Of a stretch of 64,000 nucleotides of DNA, positions 36,214 through 46,211 are shown one piece after another (the stretch's first letter is position 1; every line of letters starts with the position of its first letter). The notes beneath the pieces were generated by a model, which worked only from the letters and a program-made list of their open reading frames with translations, ran no database searches and had not been told where the DNA came from. Source of the stretch: JAJPKK01 sp963844635 (lineage in GTDB: Bacteria > Pseudomonadota > Alphaproteobacteria > Rhizobiales > Xanthobacteraceae); assembly GCA_963844635.1 (NCBI GenBank), contig CAWJPD010000002.1, forward strand, positions 434,001 through 498,000, written 5' to 3'. Both the position numbers and the translations under genes were made by a program.

Positions 36214-37599
36214 CTATCCGACCGCGGTGATCACTTTGCCGAGCGTGGCAAAAATCTCGTCGATTTCCCGCTCGCTCGCGATCAGCGGCGGCGCGATCGC
36301 AAGGGTGTCGCCGGTCGCTCGGATCACGAGACCGTTGTCGAACGCCTGCTCCATCACGGCCGAGGCGCGCCGGCCATAACCCTCGGGCTTGGAGGCGAGA
36401 TCGATCCCGGCAGCGAGTCCGACGGTGCGGATATCAAGGATTCCGGGCACCCTGCGCAACGTCATCGCGGCATCGGCGAAATGGCTCTCGATCGCGGCCG
36501 CCCGCGCAAACAGTTCCTCGTCACGGTAAAGATCAAGGGTGGCGAGACCGGCGGCGCAGGCGAGCGGATGGGCCGAGTAGGTGTACCCATGGAATAGCTC
36601 GATCGCGTGCTCTGATCCCTGCATGAACGCGTCGTAGACGGGGGCGCGCACGATCGCGCCGCCCATCGGCACGGTGCCCGAGGTAACGCCTTTGGCAAAG
36701 GTGATGATATCGGGCAGCACGCCGTAGCGCTCCGCGGCAAAAGCTGATCCAAGCCGGCCGAAGCCGGTGATCACCTCGTCGAAAATCAGCAGAATGCCAT
36801 GCCTGTCGCAGATCGCGCGCAGCTTGGGCAGATAGCCCTTGGGCGCCGGGAGAACGCCCGTGGAGCCCGCCATTGGCTCGACGATGACGGCGGCAATGGT
36901 CGAAGCATCATGCAGCGCCACGATGCGTTCGAGCTCGTCGGCGAAATGGGCGCCCCAGTCTGGTTCGCCCTTGGTGAAGGCCTGCCGCTCGCGGTCGTAA
37001 GTGTGCGGCAGGTGGTCGACGCCGGCGAGCAGGGTGCCGAAAAATTTTCGGTTGCTGACGATGCCGCCGACCGAGATGCCGCCGAAGCCGACACCATGAT
37101 AGCCGCGCTCGCGCCCGATCAGGCGGGTGCGTGCGCCCTCGCCACGGACGTGATGATAGGCGAGTGCGATCTTCAGCGCGGTATCAACCGCCTCCGAGCC
37201 GGAATTGCAGAAAAACACGTGATCGAGGTCGCCAGGCGCCAAGGCGGCGATCCGGCCGGCGAGTTCGAATGCCATTGGGTGGCCGAACCGGAACGCCGGC
37301 ACATAATCGAGTTCTTCGGCCTCGCGCTGAATCGCGGCGACAATGGGATCGCGATTGTGACCGGCGTTACAGCACCACAGTCCCGAGGCGCCGTCGAGCA
37401 GCGCGCGGCCATCCGCCGTGAAGTAACGCATGCCCTTCGATCGCGTGATCAGTCGCGGCGCCTTCTTGAAGGCCCGGTTCGGCGTGAACGGCATCCAGAA
37501 GGCATCGAGATCGTTTGGCCGCGCACCGGGAGAACGGGCTTCGGACAGGCGGGCTTCGGACATGGCATGAGTTCCTGAGGACGCGGGGATCTGATCCAA
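36214..37599 (-). CDS. Class III aminotransferase (omega-amino acid--pyruvate type)
   Basis: A 461-residue PLP enzyme. Diagnostic segments are FWMPFTPNRAFKKAPRLI, VFFCNSGSEAVDTALKIAL (phosphate loop), GRERGYHGVGFGGISVGG, ILLIFDEVITGFGRLG with the PLP Asp, and ITFAKGVTSGTVPMGGA with the Schiff-base Lys. The sequence fits the beta-alanine/omega-amino-acid:pyruvate aminotransferase group. Two starts are possible: 37599, or Met 13 at 37563. It is convergent with the binding-protein gene (48 bases) and divergent from a two-component system. Confidence 0.92.
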   Translation of the reverse strand: MDQIPASSGTHAMSEARLSEARSPGARPNDLDAFWMPFTPNRAFKKAPRLITRSKGMRYFTADGRALLDGASGLWCCNAGHNRDPIVAAIQREAEELDYVPAFRFGHPMAFELAGRIAALAPGDLDHVFFCNSGSEAVDTALKIALAYHHVRGEGARTRLIGRERGYHGVGFGGISVGGIVSNRKFFGTLLAGVDHLPHTYDRERQAFTKGEPDWGAHFADELERIVALHDASTIAAVIVEPMAGSTGVLPAPKGYLPKLRAICDRHGILLIFDEVITGFGRLGSAFAAERYGVLPDIITFAKGVTSGTVPMGGAIVRAPVYDAFMQGSEHAIELFHGYTYSAHPLACAAGLATLDLYRDEELFARAAAIESHFADAAMTLRRVPGILDIRTVGLAAGIDLASKPEGYGRRASAVMEQAFDNGLVIRATGDTLAIAPPLIASEREIDEIFATLGKVITAVG

Positions 37600-37790
37600 C
37601 TTGCGCGATTGGGATCGCCTGGGCCAGCTAATTCACCGCGTCACGGGTTGCAAGGAGATCAATGGGCGACTGCAAAGGGGCTTGCCGGCGCGGGGCCAAA
37701 GCGGCTTGCACAGGGTACGATAAGATGTGCCCTGCGGCCGGTGAACCATGTATTCTTTGAGTCTGCGACCGGTCCCCAATTCTGCGGAGA

Positions 37791-39356
37791 ATGCTCATTC
37801 ACGCTCCGTTGCGAAGGCACCCGCTTGCCGAGGGGGCAGGCCAAATTATCAAGTCCTTGTGGTTCGGTCGGTCCGTGCGAACCCAGCTCGTCGTCGTATT
37901 TGTCGTCATCAGCCTTTTCGCCGCGATCATTGCCGGCGCAGTCACCATCTATCGGGCAGGGACGGAGACGCGTGTCGAGATCGCCGCCTCGATGACGCTT
38001 GCCGAGCTGCTGGTCAGCGAGGCAGTTCAGCTCGTCGCGCAGGGCGTGCCGCCAGAGCCGTTACTCAACACGCTGCCCGAGCGATTGCGCTTCGTGCGTC
38101 ATGTCCGTGTTGGCGTCCGCCCGATGCCGGGAACGGCATCAAAGCCTGGAGCTCCTGCATCTGCGGCCGGCGCGCTGGACAACGCGCAGAAAGAGCAGCC
38201 GGGGGGGCGCGGCGAATCGCCCGATAGCGGCGCGTCGGCGGCGGCGCCGTCCTGGTTTGCGCGTCTCATCGGTCCGCCTATTGAGCGCCATCAGGTTCCG
38301 GTGACGATCGGGGGCAACACGATCGCCACGGTGGAAATCACCAGTCAACCGGAGGACGAGATCGACGAGGTTTGGGATAATAGCCTCGCGCTCGCCGCGA
38401 TTGCCGGGGCCGCCGCGATCGTGCTGGTCGGGCTTCTTTATCTCGTGCTTGGCCGCGTTCTCGATCCGCTTACCGCTTTGGTGGACGGCCTCAAGGCTCT
38501 TGAGCAACGCGATTACGAGCTGCGGCTGACGCGGCCGCGCGTGTTGGAATTCGCCGCAATTGCCGACCAGTTCAATGCGCTGGCGAGCGCGTTGGGGGCG
38601 GCGAGAGCCGAGAACCTGTCGCTTAATCGTCGCCTGATCAGTGCACAAGACGATGAACGGCGCCGCACGGCACTGGAGCTGCATGACGAAGTTGGCCCGA
38701 GCCTGTTCGGCCTGAAAGCGAATGCCGCTTCGATTGCCAAGGTCGCGGCGTCGGCGCCGCAGCCGGTGGCCGCCGCAATTGCCGACCGCATTCATGACCT
38801 CACGACGATTATCGGCCATTTGCAGGAGATCAACCGCAGCATGTTCAACCGGCTGCGGCCGATGGCGCTCGGTCATGTGCCATTACACGAAATTGTTTCC
38901 CAGCTGGTGCGTGAGCGGGCGCGCCAGCATCCTGAAATAGCCTTCACGCAGAAATTTGCCAGCATCCACGACAGCTATGGCGATACGGTGGACCTCACAA
39001 TCTATCGCTGCATTCAGGAAAGCCTGACCAATGCGATCCGCCATTCCGGCGCCGCGGCGATCAACGTGAATATTGCCGATGAGGATGCGGGAATGGAGGC
39101 TCCGCGCCGGGCCGGTTCGCGGCTCGCGCTGGGAATACGCGATGACGGTTCCGGCTTCGCTGGCGCCGCCCGCGAGGGCTTCGGGACGCGCGGGATGCGG
39201 GAACGCGTACAGGCGCTGGGTGGCGATTTTGCCATCGAAAGTCGCCCGGGTATCGGCACCTGGGTTCGCATAGAAATCCCGATTGCAGTGAGACTGGAGG
39301 TGGCGGCAAGAGCCGCCGAACCGACGGCTGAGCCCGACCAGCCGCAATCCGCATGA
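37791..39356 (+). CDS. NarL/NreB-type membrane sensor histidine kinase
   Basis: A 521-residue kinase with two membrane spans, about residues 31-53 (LVVVFVVISLFAAIIAGAV) and about 200-220 (LALAAIAGAAAIVLVGLLYL), enclosing a periplasmic sensor domain with a low-complexity Ala/Gly/Pro segment. A HAMP-like linker follows, then HisKA_3 with the phospho-His in RRRTALELHDEVGPSLFG and a HATPase with N box ESLTNAIRHSG and G boxes IRDDGSGF and GFGTRGMRERV. It is translationally coupled to the downstream LuxR-type regulator. The ligand is unknown; the nearby TonB-dependent receptor gene is a plausible target. Confidence 0.9.
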   Translation: MLIHAPLRRHPLAEGAGQIIKSLWFGRSVRTQLVVVFVVISLFAAIIAGAVTIYRAGTETRVEIAASMTLAELLVSEAVQLVAQGVPPEPLLNTLPERLRFVRHVRVGVRPMPGTASKPGAPASAAGALDNAQKEQPGGRGESPDSGASAAAPSWFARLIGPPIERHQVPVTIGGNTIATVEITSQPEDEIDEVWDNSLALAAIAGAAAIVLVGLLYLVLGRVLDPLTALVDGLKALEQRDYELRLTRPRVLEFAAIADQFNALASALGAARAENLSLNRRLISAQDDERRRTALELHDEVGPSLFGLKANAASIAKVAASAPQPVAAAIADRIHDLTTIIGHLQEINRSMFNRLRPMALGHVPLHEIVSQLVRERARQHPEIAFTQKFASIHDSYGDTVDLTIYRCIQESLTNAIRHSGAAAINVNIADEDAGMEAPRRAGSRLALGIRDDGSGFAGAAREGFGTRGMRERVQALGGDFAIESRPGIGTWVRIEIPIAVRLEVAARAAEPTAEPDQPQSA

Positions 39357-39988
39357 CCTCAGTCCTCATCATCGACGATCACCCGATCGTATTGCAGGGC
39401 TGCCGCCGTGTGCTCGAGGATGCCGGCATTTCGCCGGTATTTGTTGCCGATGATGTGGTGCATGGTTTCCGCCTGTTCGAACAACATCGTCCCAACGTGA
39501 CCGTGGTCGACCTTGCGATCAAAGGCGCAGGCCTTGCCGGCTTGGCCCTGATCCGCCGCATCCGGTCGTGCGACCAGAGAGCCCGCATCCTCGTACTCAG
39601 CATGCATGACGATCCGGCGATGGTGACGCGCTCGCTGGAAGCAGGGGCGTCGGGCTACGTTCTCAAAGACACGTCCTCCGACGAACTCGTGAAAGCGGTT
39701 GAACAGGTGGCGAGCGGGTCACGCTTTCTGAGCGGCGATCTTGCCATCAAGGTGGCCCTGGCCGGATCGGCTGCCCAAGGCAACCTGCTGGCCGAACTGA
39801 CACCGCGTGAATTGCAAGTATTGGCCTTGCTCGCCGATGGCATGTCCTATGACCGGATCGCCGGGGAACTCAAGGTCAGCTACAAGACGATCGTCAATGT
39901 CAGTTCGCAGCTCAAGCAGAAGCTGCAGGCGGGCAGCCTCGCCGAACTGGTGAGCACCGCCGTGAAGATGCTGGCTTCCCAGAATTGA
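39353..39988 (+). CDS. LuxR/NarL-family response regulator
   Basis: A 211-residue protein with an N-terminal receiver (SVLIIDDHPIVLQGC, acceptor Asp in VTVVDLAIKG, Lys in YVLKDTSSDEL) and a C-terminal LuxR-type helix-turn-helix (LTPRELQVLALLADGMSYDR, then VSYKTIVNVSSQLKQKL). The ATG overlaps the kinase stop (ATGA), giving a cognate pair. A 161-base gap with inverted repeats separates it from the TonB-dependent receptor gene, which it may control. Confidence 0.93.
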   Translation: MTSVLIIDDHPIVLQGCRRVLEDAGISPVFVADDVVHGFRLFEQHRPNVTVVDLAIKGAGLAGLALIRRIRSCDQRARILVLSMHDDPAMVTRSLEAGASGYVLKDTSSDELVKAVEQVASGSRFLSGDLAIKVALAGSAAQGNLLAELTPRELQVLALLADGMSYDRIAGELKVSYKTIVNVSSQLKQKLQAGSLAELVSTAVKMLASQN

Positions 39989-40054
39989 CGGTATCGAACT
40001 GGCGTGACCGACTGAGGTATCTGACTGAGGTATCCAACTGAAATTCCATTCGGA

Positions 40055-40084
40055 TTGCCAAAAGCTCCCGGTCCGATTTGGCAA
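40055..40084. terminator. Hairpin after the two-component operon
   Basis: TTGCCAAA at 40055-40062 pairs with TTTGGCAA at 40077-40084 across a 14-base loop. There is no U run, so this is a weak candidate terminator, or part of the regulatory region of the receptor gene. Confidence 0.35.
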
Positions 40085-40135
40085 ATCATCCCGAGACAAA
40101 GTAGCCCTATTGATTCAGTATGTTGCGGGATGATT
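40084..40135. promoter_or_regulatory. 10-bp inverted repeat upstream of the TonB-dependent receptor gene
   Basis: AATCATCCCG at 40084-40093 is repeated exactly in inverted form (CGGGATGATT) at 40126-40135. The second arm ends 14 bases before the ATG at 40150, so a bound protein could block or recruit polymerase. The adjacent LuxR-type regulator is the obvious candidate. Confidence 0.4.
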
Positions 40136-40149
40136 CGGGGCAATCGTCA

Positions 40150-42708
40150 ATGGGACGAGCATTGTTTCCACAGCCTGAGCTGTGGATTTCTGACCGGCGC
40201 GGGCGGCAAGCACTCGCAAAAGGGGCAAGCGTCGTCGCACTCGCGCTTGCGATGCCGGTCCACGCTGGCGCGCAGACGACCCTGCCGGACATCACGGTCA
40301 TTGCTCCCTCACCGGTTCCGACCCACGCGAGATCGCGTGCGGTCGAGACGGGGACCCCAGCGCCCGGCCCGTGCGGCGCCCGTCGGAACCGGCGCGCGCA
40401 CAACGGCGCGAGCACGAAACCGTGCGCCTGCTCCTCCGGCGACGGCCGCTCCCGCGACGGCATCCGCACCCGCCGGTCCCACGGTCGCAGCGATCGACCG
40501 CGACAAGGTGCCGTCGAATACCAGCGTGCTCACCTCCGCCGACTTTGATCACATCCGATCGCTGAGCTTTCTCGACTCGCTTGGGACTTACTTGCCCGGC
40601 GTCTCGATCAGCGATCAATCCGGCAACCAGTTTGCGCGCGACCTCGATTATCGCGGCTTTACTGCCTCTCCGGTCCCGGGTACGCCGGAGGGTATCGCGG
40701 TGTATCAAAATGGCGTGCGCATCAACGAGGCCTACGGCGATATCATCAATTGGGACCTGATCCCGGAAATGGCGATCCGTCGGCTCGACATGGTGCCCAG
40801 CAGCCCGATCTTCGGCCTGAACGCGATCGGCGGCGCCATGAGCATCGACATGAAAAACGGCTTCACCGATCAGGAAAAAGAGGCCGAGGTGATGGTCGGC
40901 TCTTATGGGCGCCGACAGGTGAGCGCGCAGGCGGGGGCCAGGATGGCAATCTCGCCGGTTACATCACCGCCGACGCGATCAATGACGACGGCTGGCGGGA
41001 GTTTTCTTCCTCCTCGCAAGTGCGCCGCATGTACATCGATCTCGGCGCGCGCAACGATCAAACGGAATTCCACATCAATTTCACCGCCGCCGACAATAAA
41101 CTTGGCCTCGTCGCGGCCACCCCGATCCAGATGCTGCAACAGAACTACTCGTCGGTGTACACATGGCCGCAGACGACGCATAACCAGCTGGCATTTCTGA
41201 CTTCGAACCTGAATTCTTCGCTCTCCGATACGCTGTCGTTTCAGGGCAACACCTATTACCGCGGGTTCTGGCAGGCGCACGTCGACGGCAACGGCACCGA
41301 CGGCGTGCCGTGCGGCCCGGCGCCAACGACCTTCTGCTTTGACGATGGTGCGCCGCTCAACCAATTCAACCCGCTGCTGCCTGACAATCTTCCGGCCAAC
41401 TCCTTTTTGGGCGAGATCGACCGCAACTGGACAGCGACCAACAGCTTCGGCGGGACCGCCCAGCTCACCGAGACCGCCCAAATTTTTGGCCATGACAATC
41501 ATCTGACCATGGGCGTCAGCGTCGATCACGGGCATACCCAGTTTCACGGCAGCAGCGAGCTCGGCACGATAGACTCCAACCTGCAGGTAACGGGGCAGGG
41601 TATCTATATCGACCAGCCGCAGGACGACATCACGCCGGTGCAGGTGTTGGCGTTGAACACCTATACCGGGCTTTTCGCGACCGACACCATCGACGTAACC
41701 TCGCGACTCTCGGTCACCGGCGGCGCGCGGTATAACATCGCGCAGATCAACCTGACGGATGAGACCGGGATGAACCCGCTGCTGAACAGCAGCGACCGTT
41801 ACACGCGACTTAATCCCACCTTCGGCGCAACCTACAAGCTGACACCGGCCCTGACGGCCTATGGCAGCTATTCGGAGGCCAACCGGGCGCCGACGCCGCT
41901 CGAACTCGGGTGTTCGAGCCCGACCACGCCGTGCATGATCGACAATTTCCTGATCGCCGACCCGCCGCTCAAGCAGGTGGTGTCGCGCACCTTTGAAGGC
42001 GGACTGCGCGGCCAGTTCGGCACCGATCAAAAATCGGGCCTGTTGACGTGGAGCGTCGGCGCATTTCGTACCGGGTTGACCGACGACATCCTCAACATTG
42101 CCAGCACGGTGCCGATGTTCGGCTACTTTCAGAATATCCCGAAGGATTTGCGCGAGGGGATCGAGGCCAAGCTGAATTACCGGTGGGATCGATTGACCGC
42201 TTATGCCAATTATACCTTCGTCGACGCGACCTACCAGGCGACCTTCCTCGTTTCGTCGCCGAACAATCCGTATGCTGATCCCACGACTGGCGATATCACC
42301 GTGCATCCGGGCGATCAGATTCCCGGAATTCCCGAACACCGGTTCAAGGCCGGTGCCGAGTACAATGTCATCCCGGCGTGGACCGTGGGCGCGGATCTCA
42401 ACGTCGTCGGCACCCAATTCCTGATCCACGACGATTCAAACCAAAATCCACAGGTGCCGGCCTATTGGTTCGTCAACGCTCATACGTCCTACAAGATCAA
42501 CGATAATCTCGAGGTGTTCGGCCTGGTAAACAACCTGTTCAATCGGCATTATTACGTCGCCGGCACCTTCGCCGAGGTTGATGGAGCCGCTGGCATCTTC
42601 AACAGCAACACTTACGGAAACCAAGGCTTTCTCAATCTCACCGATCCGCGCACGTTCCTGCCCGGCATGCCGTTCGCGGCCTATGGCGGACTGCGCGCCA
42701 AGTTCTGA
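40150..42708 (+). CDS. TonB-dependent outer-membrane receptor (two frameshifts)
   Basis: An outer-membrane active-transport porin of about 850 residues. Signal peptide: LAKGASVVALALAMPVHAGAQ, followed by a TonB-box-like TLPDITVIAP. A Pro/Ala/Thr-rich linker is crossed by a frameshift near 40370. The plug domain then reads VPSNTSVLTSADFDHI, DLDYRGFTASPVPGTPEGIA and AIRRLDMVPSSPIFGLNAIG. A second shift near 40940 precedes the 22-strand barrel, which shows alternating strands and ends in AAYGGLRAKF with the terminal Phe needed for barrel assembly. The ligand is unknown; there is no haem or siderophore gene nearby. Confidence 0.9.
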
Positions 42709-42801
42709 GGCGCCGCGGCCGGCAGCACTCATCTGCGTGATCGGCGTGGGCGCATCCGTCCGAAATCCGTTCGGCGGCCGGACGCTGCGTCCAGCGCCGC
42801 T

Positions 42802-44019
42802 TTAGAACGGCGCGCCTGTTTCCGTTGTCGCAAGGCCAAGATGCTTCGCTGCGGTCGCAGCCACATCGGCAAAAGTGCCGCGACGGCCAATGGATCGCGG
42901 ACACACGGCAGGGCCGTAGGCCAAAACAGGGACTTGCTCGCGGGTGTGATCGGTACCGGACCAGGTGGGGTCGCAGCCATGGTCCGCCGTGATGACGACG
43001 AGGTCGCCATCCCGAAGCTGGGCTGACAGGGACGGCAGCAGCCTGTCGAATGCTTCAAGCGCCGCGGCGTATCCGGCAACATCGCGGCGATGGCCGTAGA
43101 GGCTGTCGAAATCGATGAAATTGGCGAACAGTAACCCGCCGTCACCGAGCTCTGCCATCCCCGCAAGGGTGGCTTCGAACAGCTCGGAATTGCCGCTCGC
43201 CTTGATAAGGCGGCCGGTGCCGGAATGGGCGAATATATCGCCGATCTTTCCGACCGAGATCACGTCGCGGCCCGCGGCGGTTGCCGCGTCAAGCAATGTC
43301 GGCTGCGGCGGCGGTACCGCATAATCGCGGCGGTTGGCGGTTCGGGTGAAATGGCCAGCCGCCGCGTCGACAAAGGGGCGGGCGATGACGCGGCCAATAT
43401 TATATTGGTCGACGAGCGCCCGGGCGATCTGGCAAAGGGCATAAAGCCGGTCCAGCCCGAATGCGGTCTCGTGCGCCGCGATCTGAAATACGCTGTCGGC
43501 AGATGTATAGCAGATCGGCTGCCCGCTCCGCAGATGCTCTTCGCCGAGTTCGTCGATGATCTCGGTACCGGACGCGTGCCGGTTGCCGAGAATTCCGGGC
43601 AGTTCCGCCTGTTTGATTAACTCGCTGACGAGTTCTTTCGGGAAACAAGCCGCGGTGTTGGGAAAATAGCCCCAATCGAAAAGCACCGGCACGCCGGCGA
43701 TCTCCCAATGACCCGAGGGCGTGTCCTTGCCGCGCGAAGTCTCGACGGCCGACCCGAACAATCCCGCCGGCGCATGATCCGATTCGAGGCCAGGCGGTAC
43801 GCGGCCGGTAGCGAGACGGCAGGCCTCGCCAATGCCGAGTTGAACCAGGTGAGGAAGCGCCAGCGCGCCTTTGCGCAGGCCCACCCGATCGGCATCGCCG
43901 CGCGCGCAACGCTCGGCGATGTGTCCGACCGTATCCGCGTCCCGATCGTCATAGCGATCCGCATCCGGCGCGCCCCCGATCCCGACAGAGTCAAGCACAA
44001 GGATGATCATGCGAGGCAT
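42802..44019 (-). CDS. deoB: Phosphopentomutase
   Basis: DeoB interconverts ribose- or deoxyribose-1-phosphate and the 5-phosphate in nucleoside salvage. The 405-residue product starts MPRMIILVLDSVGIGGAPDA with a metal-site Asp, has the phospho-Thr context SRGKDTPSGHWE, CYTSADSVFQIAAHE, and metal ligands in FANFIDFDSLYGHRRD and VVITADHGCDPTWSGTDHTRE. An in-frame upstream start would add 14 residues, but the family N-terminus favours 44019. It is convergent with the receptor gene and shows no link to the glycan cluster upstream. Confidence 0.95.
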   Translation of the reverse strand: MPRMIILVLDSVGIGGAPDADRYDDRDADTVGHIAERCARGDADRVGLRKGALALPHLVQLGIGEACRLATGRVPPGLESDHAPAGLFGSAVETSRGKDTPSGHWEIAGVPVLFDWGYFPNTAACFPKELVSELIKQAELPGILGNRHASGTEIIDELGEEHLRSGQPICYTSADSVFQIAAHETAFGLDRLYALCQIARALVDQYNIGRVIARPFVDAAAGHFTRTANRRDYAVPPPQPTLLDAATAAGRDVISVGKIGDIFAHSGTGRLIKASGNSELFEATLAGMAELGDGGLLFANFIDFDSLYGHRRDVAGYAAALEAFDRLLPSLSAQLRDGDLVVITADHGCDPTWSGTDHTREQVPVLAYGPAVCPRSIGRRGTFADVAATAAKHLGLATTETGAPF

Positions 44020-44142
44020 AACAAGACTCCGCAGTCGGCTTTTCGCGTCCTGCCGCGGCATGGACGCAAAAAGGTTCAGGTGAGCTGCGTAACGTCATCA
44101 ATGCCGGCACGACGCGCCATTGCATGCGCCGCCTGCGCGGTC

Positions 44143-44982
44143 TCATGCGGTCGCGAATTCGGCAACTGCCCCCTCATCCTCCCGGGCGCCGCTGCGCCGA
44201 CGACAGATGTAAACCTCCTGCTCGGGATGCGAAGTAATATCGAAACCAGCGCTCCGCAGCATGGCCTCGACGCATGCGCGGTTGGGTATCCACCAGTTGG
44301 TCGGGTCGTCCGCATAGCAGCTTTCGACAAAATGAAGCTTTGGATAACTGGGCTCGTCGAACTGGAATGTTTCCCAAAACCCATAATTTTCGCGCAAGGG
44401 TAAAACGAATGAATTGCCGCGCTGCATCGATTGAAAAACCAACAGGTCGGCCGCGACATGCTGGTGGATAAGATCGAGCGCGAGCAGCGGATGACGAAGA
44501 TGATAAAGCACGCCCATGAACAGCACGACGTCGAAGCGTTCGCCAATCGAGCCGATCTCATAGACGGAGAGCTGCCGAAACTCGATATCGAGACCGCTGA
44601 CCAGGGCAGCAAAGCGCGCCTGCGCGATATAGCCTTCATCGGAGTCGATGCCGAGCACGCGGGCGGCGCCGCGTCGCTTCATCTCCAATGAATAGAAACC
44701 GGCATTGCAGCCGATATCGAGCACGCTCCGCCCACTCAGATCGGCCGCCAGCGAATCGGAAAAGCGCTTCCACTTTACCGTCGGGTAGTCCCCGAGAAAA
44801 TGGTCCGGAGCGGTGTGAATACCGTTAAGGTCCAGATTGTGAAACCAGGGACCAAGCGCCAATACCTGGTGCCTAATCTCATCGCTGGAAAGGGGTCTCA
44901 TCTCGTCGGCGGAAAGAGGTTCAACCATTCGGTCATGGCCTGTCAATGTATCGACGTATTCTTTGGCGTTCGCTTCCACCAT
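44143..44982 (-). CDS. SAM-dependent methyltransferase of a glycan-cluster family (CmoB/TIGR04290-like)
   Basis: A 279-residue class I methyltransferase. The SAM site is SVLDIGCNAGFYSLEMKRRG (motif I) with VLGIDSDEGYI; the later motif FDVVLFMGVLYHLRHPL resembles the tRNA-modifying CmoB group, as does GPWFHNLDLNG before it. I recall a family (TIGR04290) defined by occurrence beside a B12-binding radical SAM protein and glycosyltransferases; the gene context here fits that exactly. Its ATG directly follows the stop of the glycosyltransferase gene upstream (TGA then ATG). It probably methylates the glycan or a precursor rather than tRNA. Confidence 0.85.
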   Translation of the reverse strand: MVEANAKEYVDTLTGHDRMVEPLSADEMRPLSSDEIRHQVLALGPWFHNLDLNGIHTAPDHFLGDYPTVKWKRFSDSLAADLSGRSVLDIGCNAGFYSLEMKRRGAARVLGIDSDEGYIAQARFAALVSGLDIEFRQLSVYEIGSIGERFDVVLFMGVLYHLRHPLLALDLIHQHVAADLLVFQSMQRGNSFVLPLRENYGFWETFQFDEPSYPKLHFVESCYADDPTNWWIPNRACVEAMLRSAGFDITSHPEQEVYICRRRSGAREDEGAVAEFATA

Positions 44983-46080
44983 TCACGCATGCACGACCTC
45001 TGTTCGGGCCTTCGGCAACCCGCATGCGCTTTCGATATAGGCGAGCAGTTCTCCGGCGCGACGGTCGCTGGTGTGCTCGGCGCGCGTGCGGTCGCGGCCG
45101 GCAGCAGCGATCCTGCGCAACTCGCCATCCTCCATATTCAGCGCATGGAGAACCTGCTCCGTGCTCGTTGCCTTGATCACCTCCCCAGGGCCGAAGAACG
45201 CGTCAATTCCATCCCAGACATCGGTGATGACGGCCGTCCCGCAGGCGGTCGCCTCGAACAGGCGGCCTGACGGGCACCAGCCCATCTCCGCCATATCGCG
45301 CCGCGTCACGTTCAGGGTCATCCGAGACGACGAGAAGAAGGGCGGATGTTCGGCCGGCGGCAGGTGACGAACGAAATAGATATTTGAGGACCAGGGAAAC
45401 TCATGCGGATATTGCGCGCCTCCGATCAGGAACCGGCGGCCGCCGCACTGGCGAGCCGGTTCGACGAACAGCTTTTCAAGGCCGTCCTGGCGATCGGGAG
45501 CATACGTTCCGAGGTAGGATAGGTCAGCACGGTAGTGGTCGACAGCCGCCACGGGATGATGCGAGTGCGGGTCGACATGTCCATACAGCGGCGCGACCCG
45601 GCGCGCCCCGAGACGGTCGTGCAATTCGCGCAACGCCGCGCCGCCCGTGTAGCTGAGCACCAGGTCGAAATCCTTTAAGCCACTCGGACCAATATATTTG
45701 ACCTCCTCGCCCCGGGTAAGTTTGGACAGAGTTACCGGAGTATCGAGATCGTAAAAAATACGAACACCACGACCAGCCTCGTTTACGAGACTAGTCGCCG
45801 CGATCCCGTCCGGGCAATAGGAAGTTATGACGCTGGCCTCCGCCTCGGCCACGGAGCGACGCCCGGTTGCTGCAATCGCGTCCCAATCATCATAGAGCCT
45901 CAGCGTTCCACCAGGAAAAGCGGTGAGGTCGCGCGTCGCAGCGTAGTACGGCACGTTGCGCTCGTAGAATTCGACATGGTGCCCGAACCGGCCCAGCGCA
46001 GCACAAAGGCCTCGCCACAACGTGGCATGCCCATTTCCCCATGACGAACTGATAGTGAGGCCAAAGACGACAATTCTCAT
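44983..46080 (-). CDS. Glycosyltransferase, CgeB/GT4-like
   Basis: A 365-residue GT-B type protein beginning MRIVVFGLTISSSWGNGHAT, a start closely shared with the 58256-59377 product (IVIAGLSITSSWGNGHATT). Other shared blocks are FYDLDTPVTL, DLVLSYTGG, YLGTYAPDRQ, AEHPPFF and GRLFEATACGTAVITDVWDG, the last being the C-terminal donor-binding region. No membrane span is seen, so the enzyme is cytosolic. It overlaps neither neighbour but abuts the methyltransferase gene. Donor and acceptor sugars are not predictable. Confidence 0.86.
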   Translation of the reverse strand: MRIVVFGLTISSSWGNGHATLWRGLCAALGRFGHHVEFYERNVPYYAATRDLTAFPGGTLRLYDDWDAIAATGRRSVAEAEASVITSYCPDGIAATSLVNEAGRGVRIFYDLDTPVTLSKLTRGEEVKYIGPSGLKDFDLVLSYTGGAALRELHDRLGARRVAPLYGHVDPHSHHPVAAVDHYRADLSYLGTYAPDRQDGLEKLFVEPARQCGGRRFLIGGAQYPHEFPWSSNIYFVRHLPPAEHPPFFSSSRMTLNVTRRDMAEMGWCPSGRLFEATACGTAVITDVWDGIDAFFGPGEVIKATSTEQVLHALNMEDGELRRIAAAGRDRTRAEHTSDRRAGELLAYIESACGLPKARTEVVHA

Positions 46081-46211
46081 CCGTCAACCGCAGAATTTCA
46101 TGGGGGACCAACCGAAAGGACACCACGGCGCCAAAGAGGCAAACGCCATTGATGCTAATTGTTTCCCGCAAGACCCTGATGCAGCCCCTCATGTCGGTTG
46201 GTCGACTTTGG

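Noticed and set aside
40903..42429. Minus-strand open frame of 508 codons opposite the TonB-dependent receptor
   Set aside because: The plus strand shows a continuous outer-membrane barrel with terminal Phe; the opposite frame has no family features.
44143..44982. Assignment of the cluster methyltransferase as the tRNA-modifying enzyme CmoB
   Set aside because: Some motifs resemble CmoB, but CmoA is absent nearby and the gene is transcribed with glycosyltransferases, so a glycan-related role is more likely.
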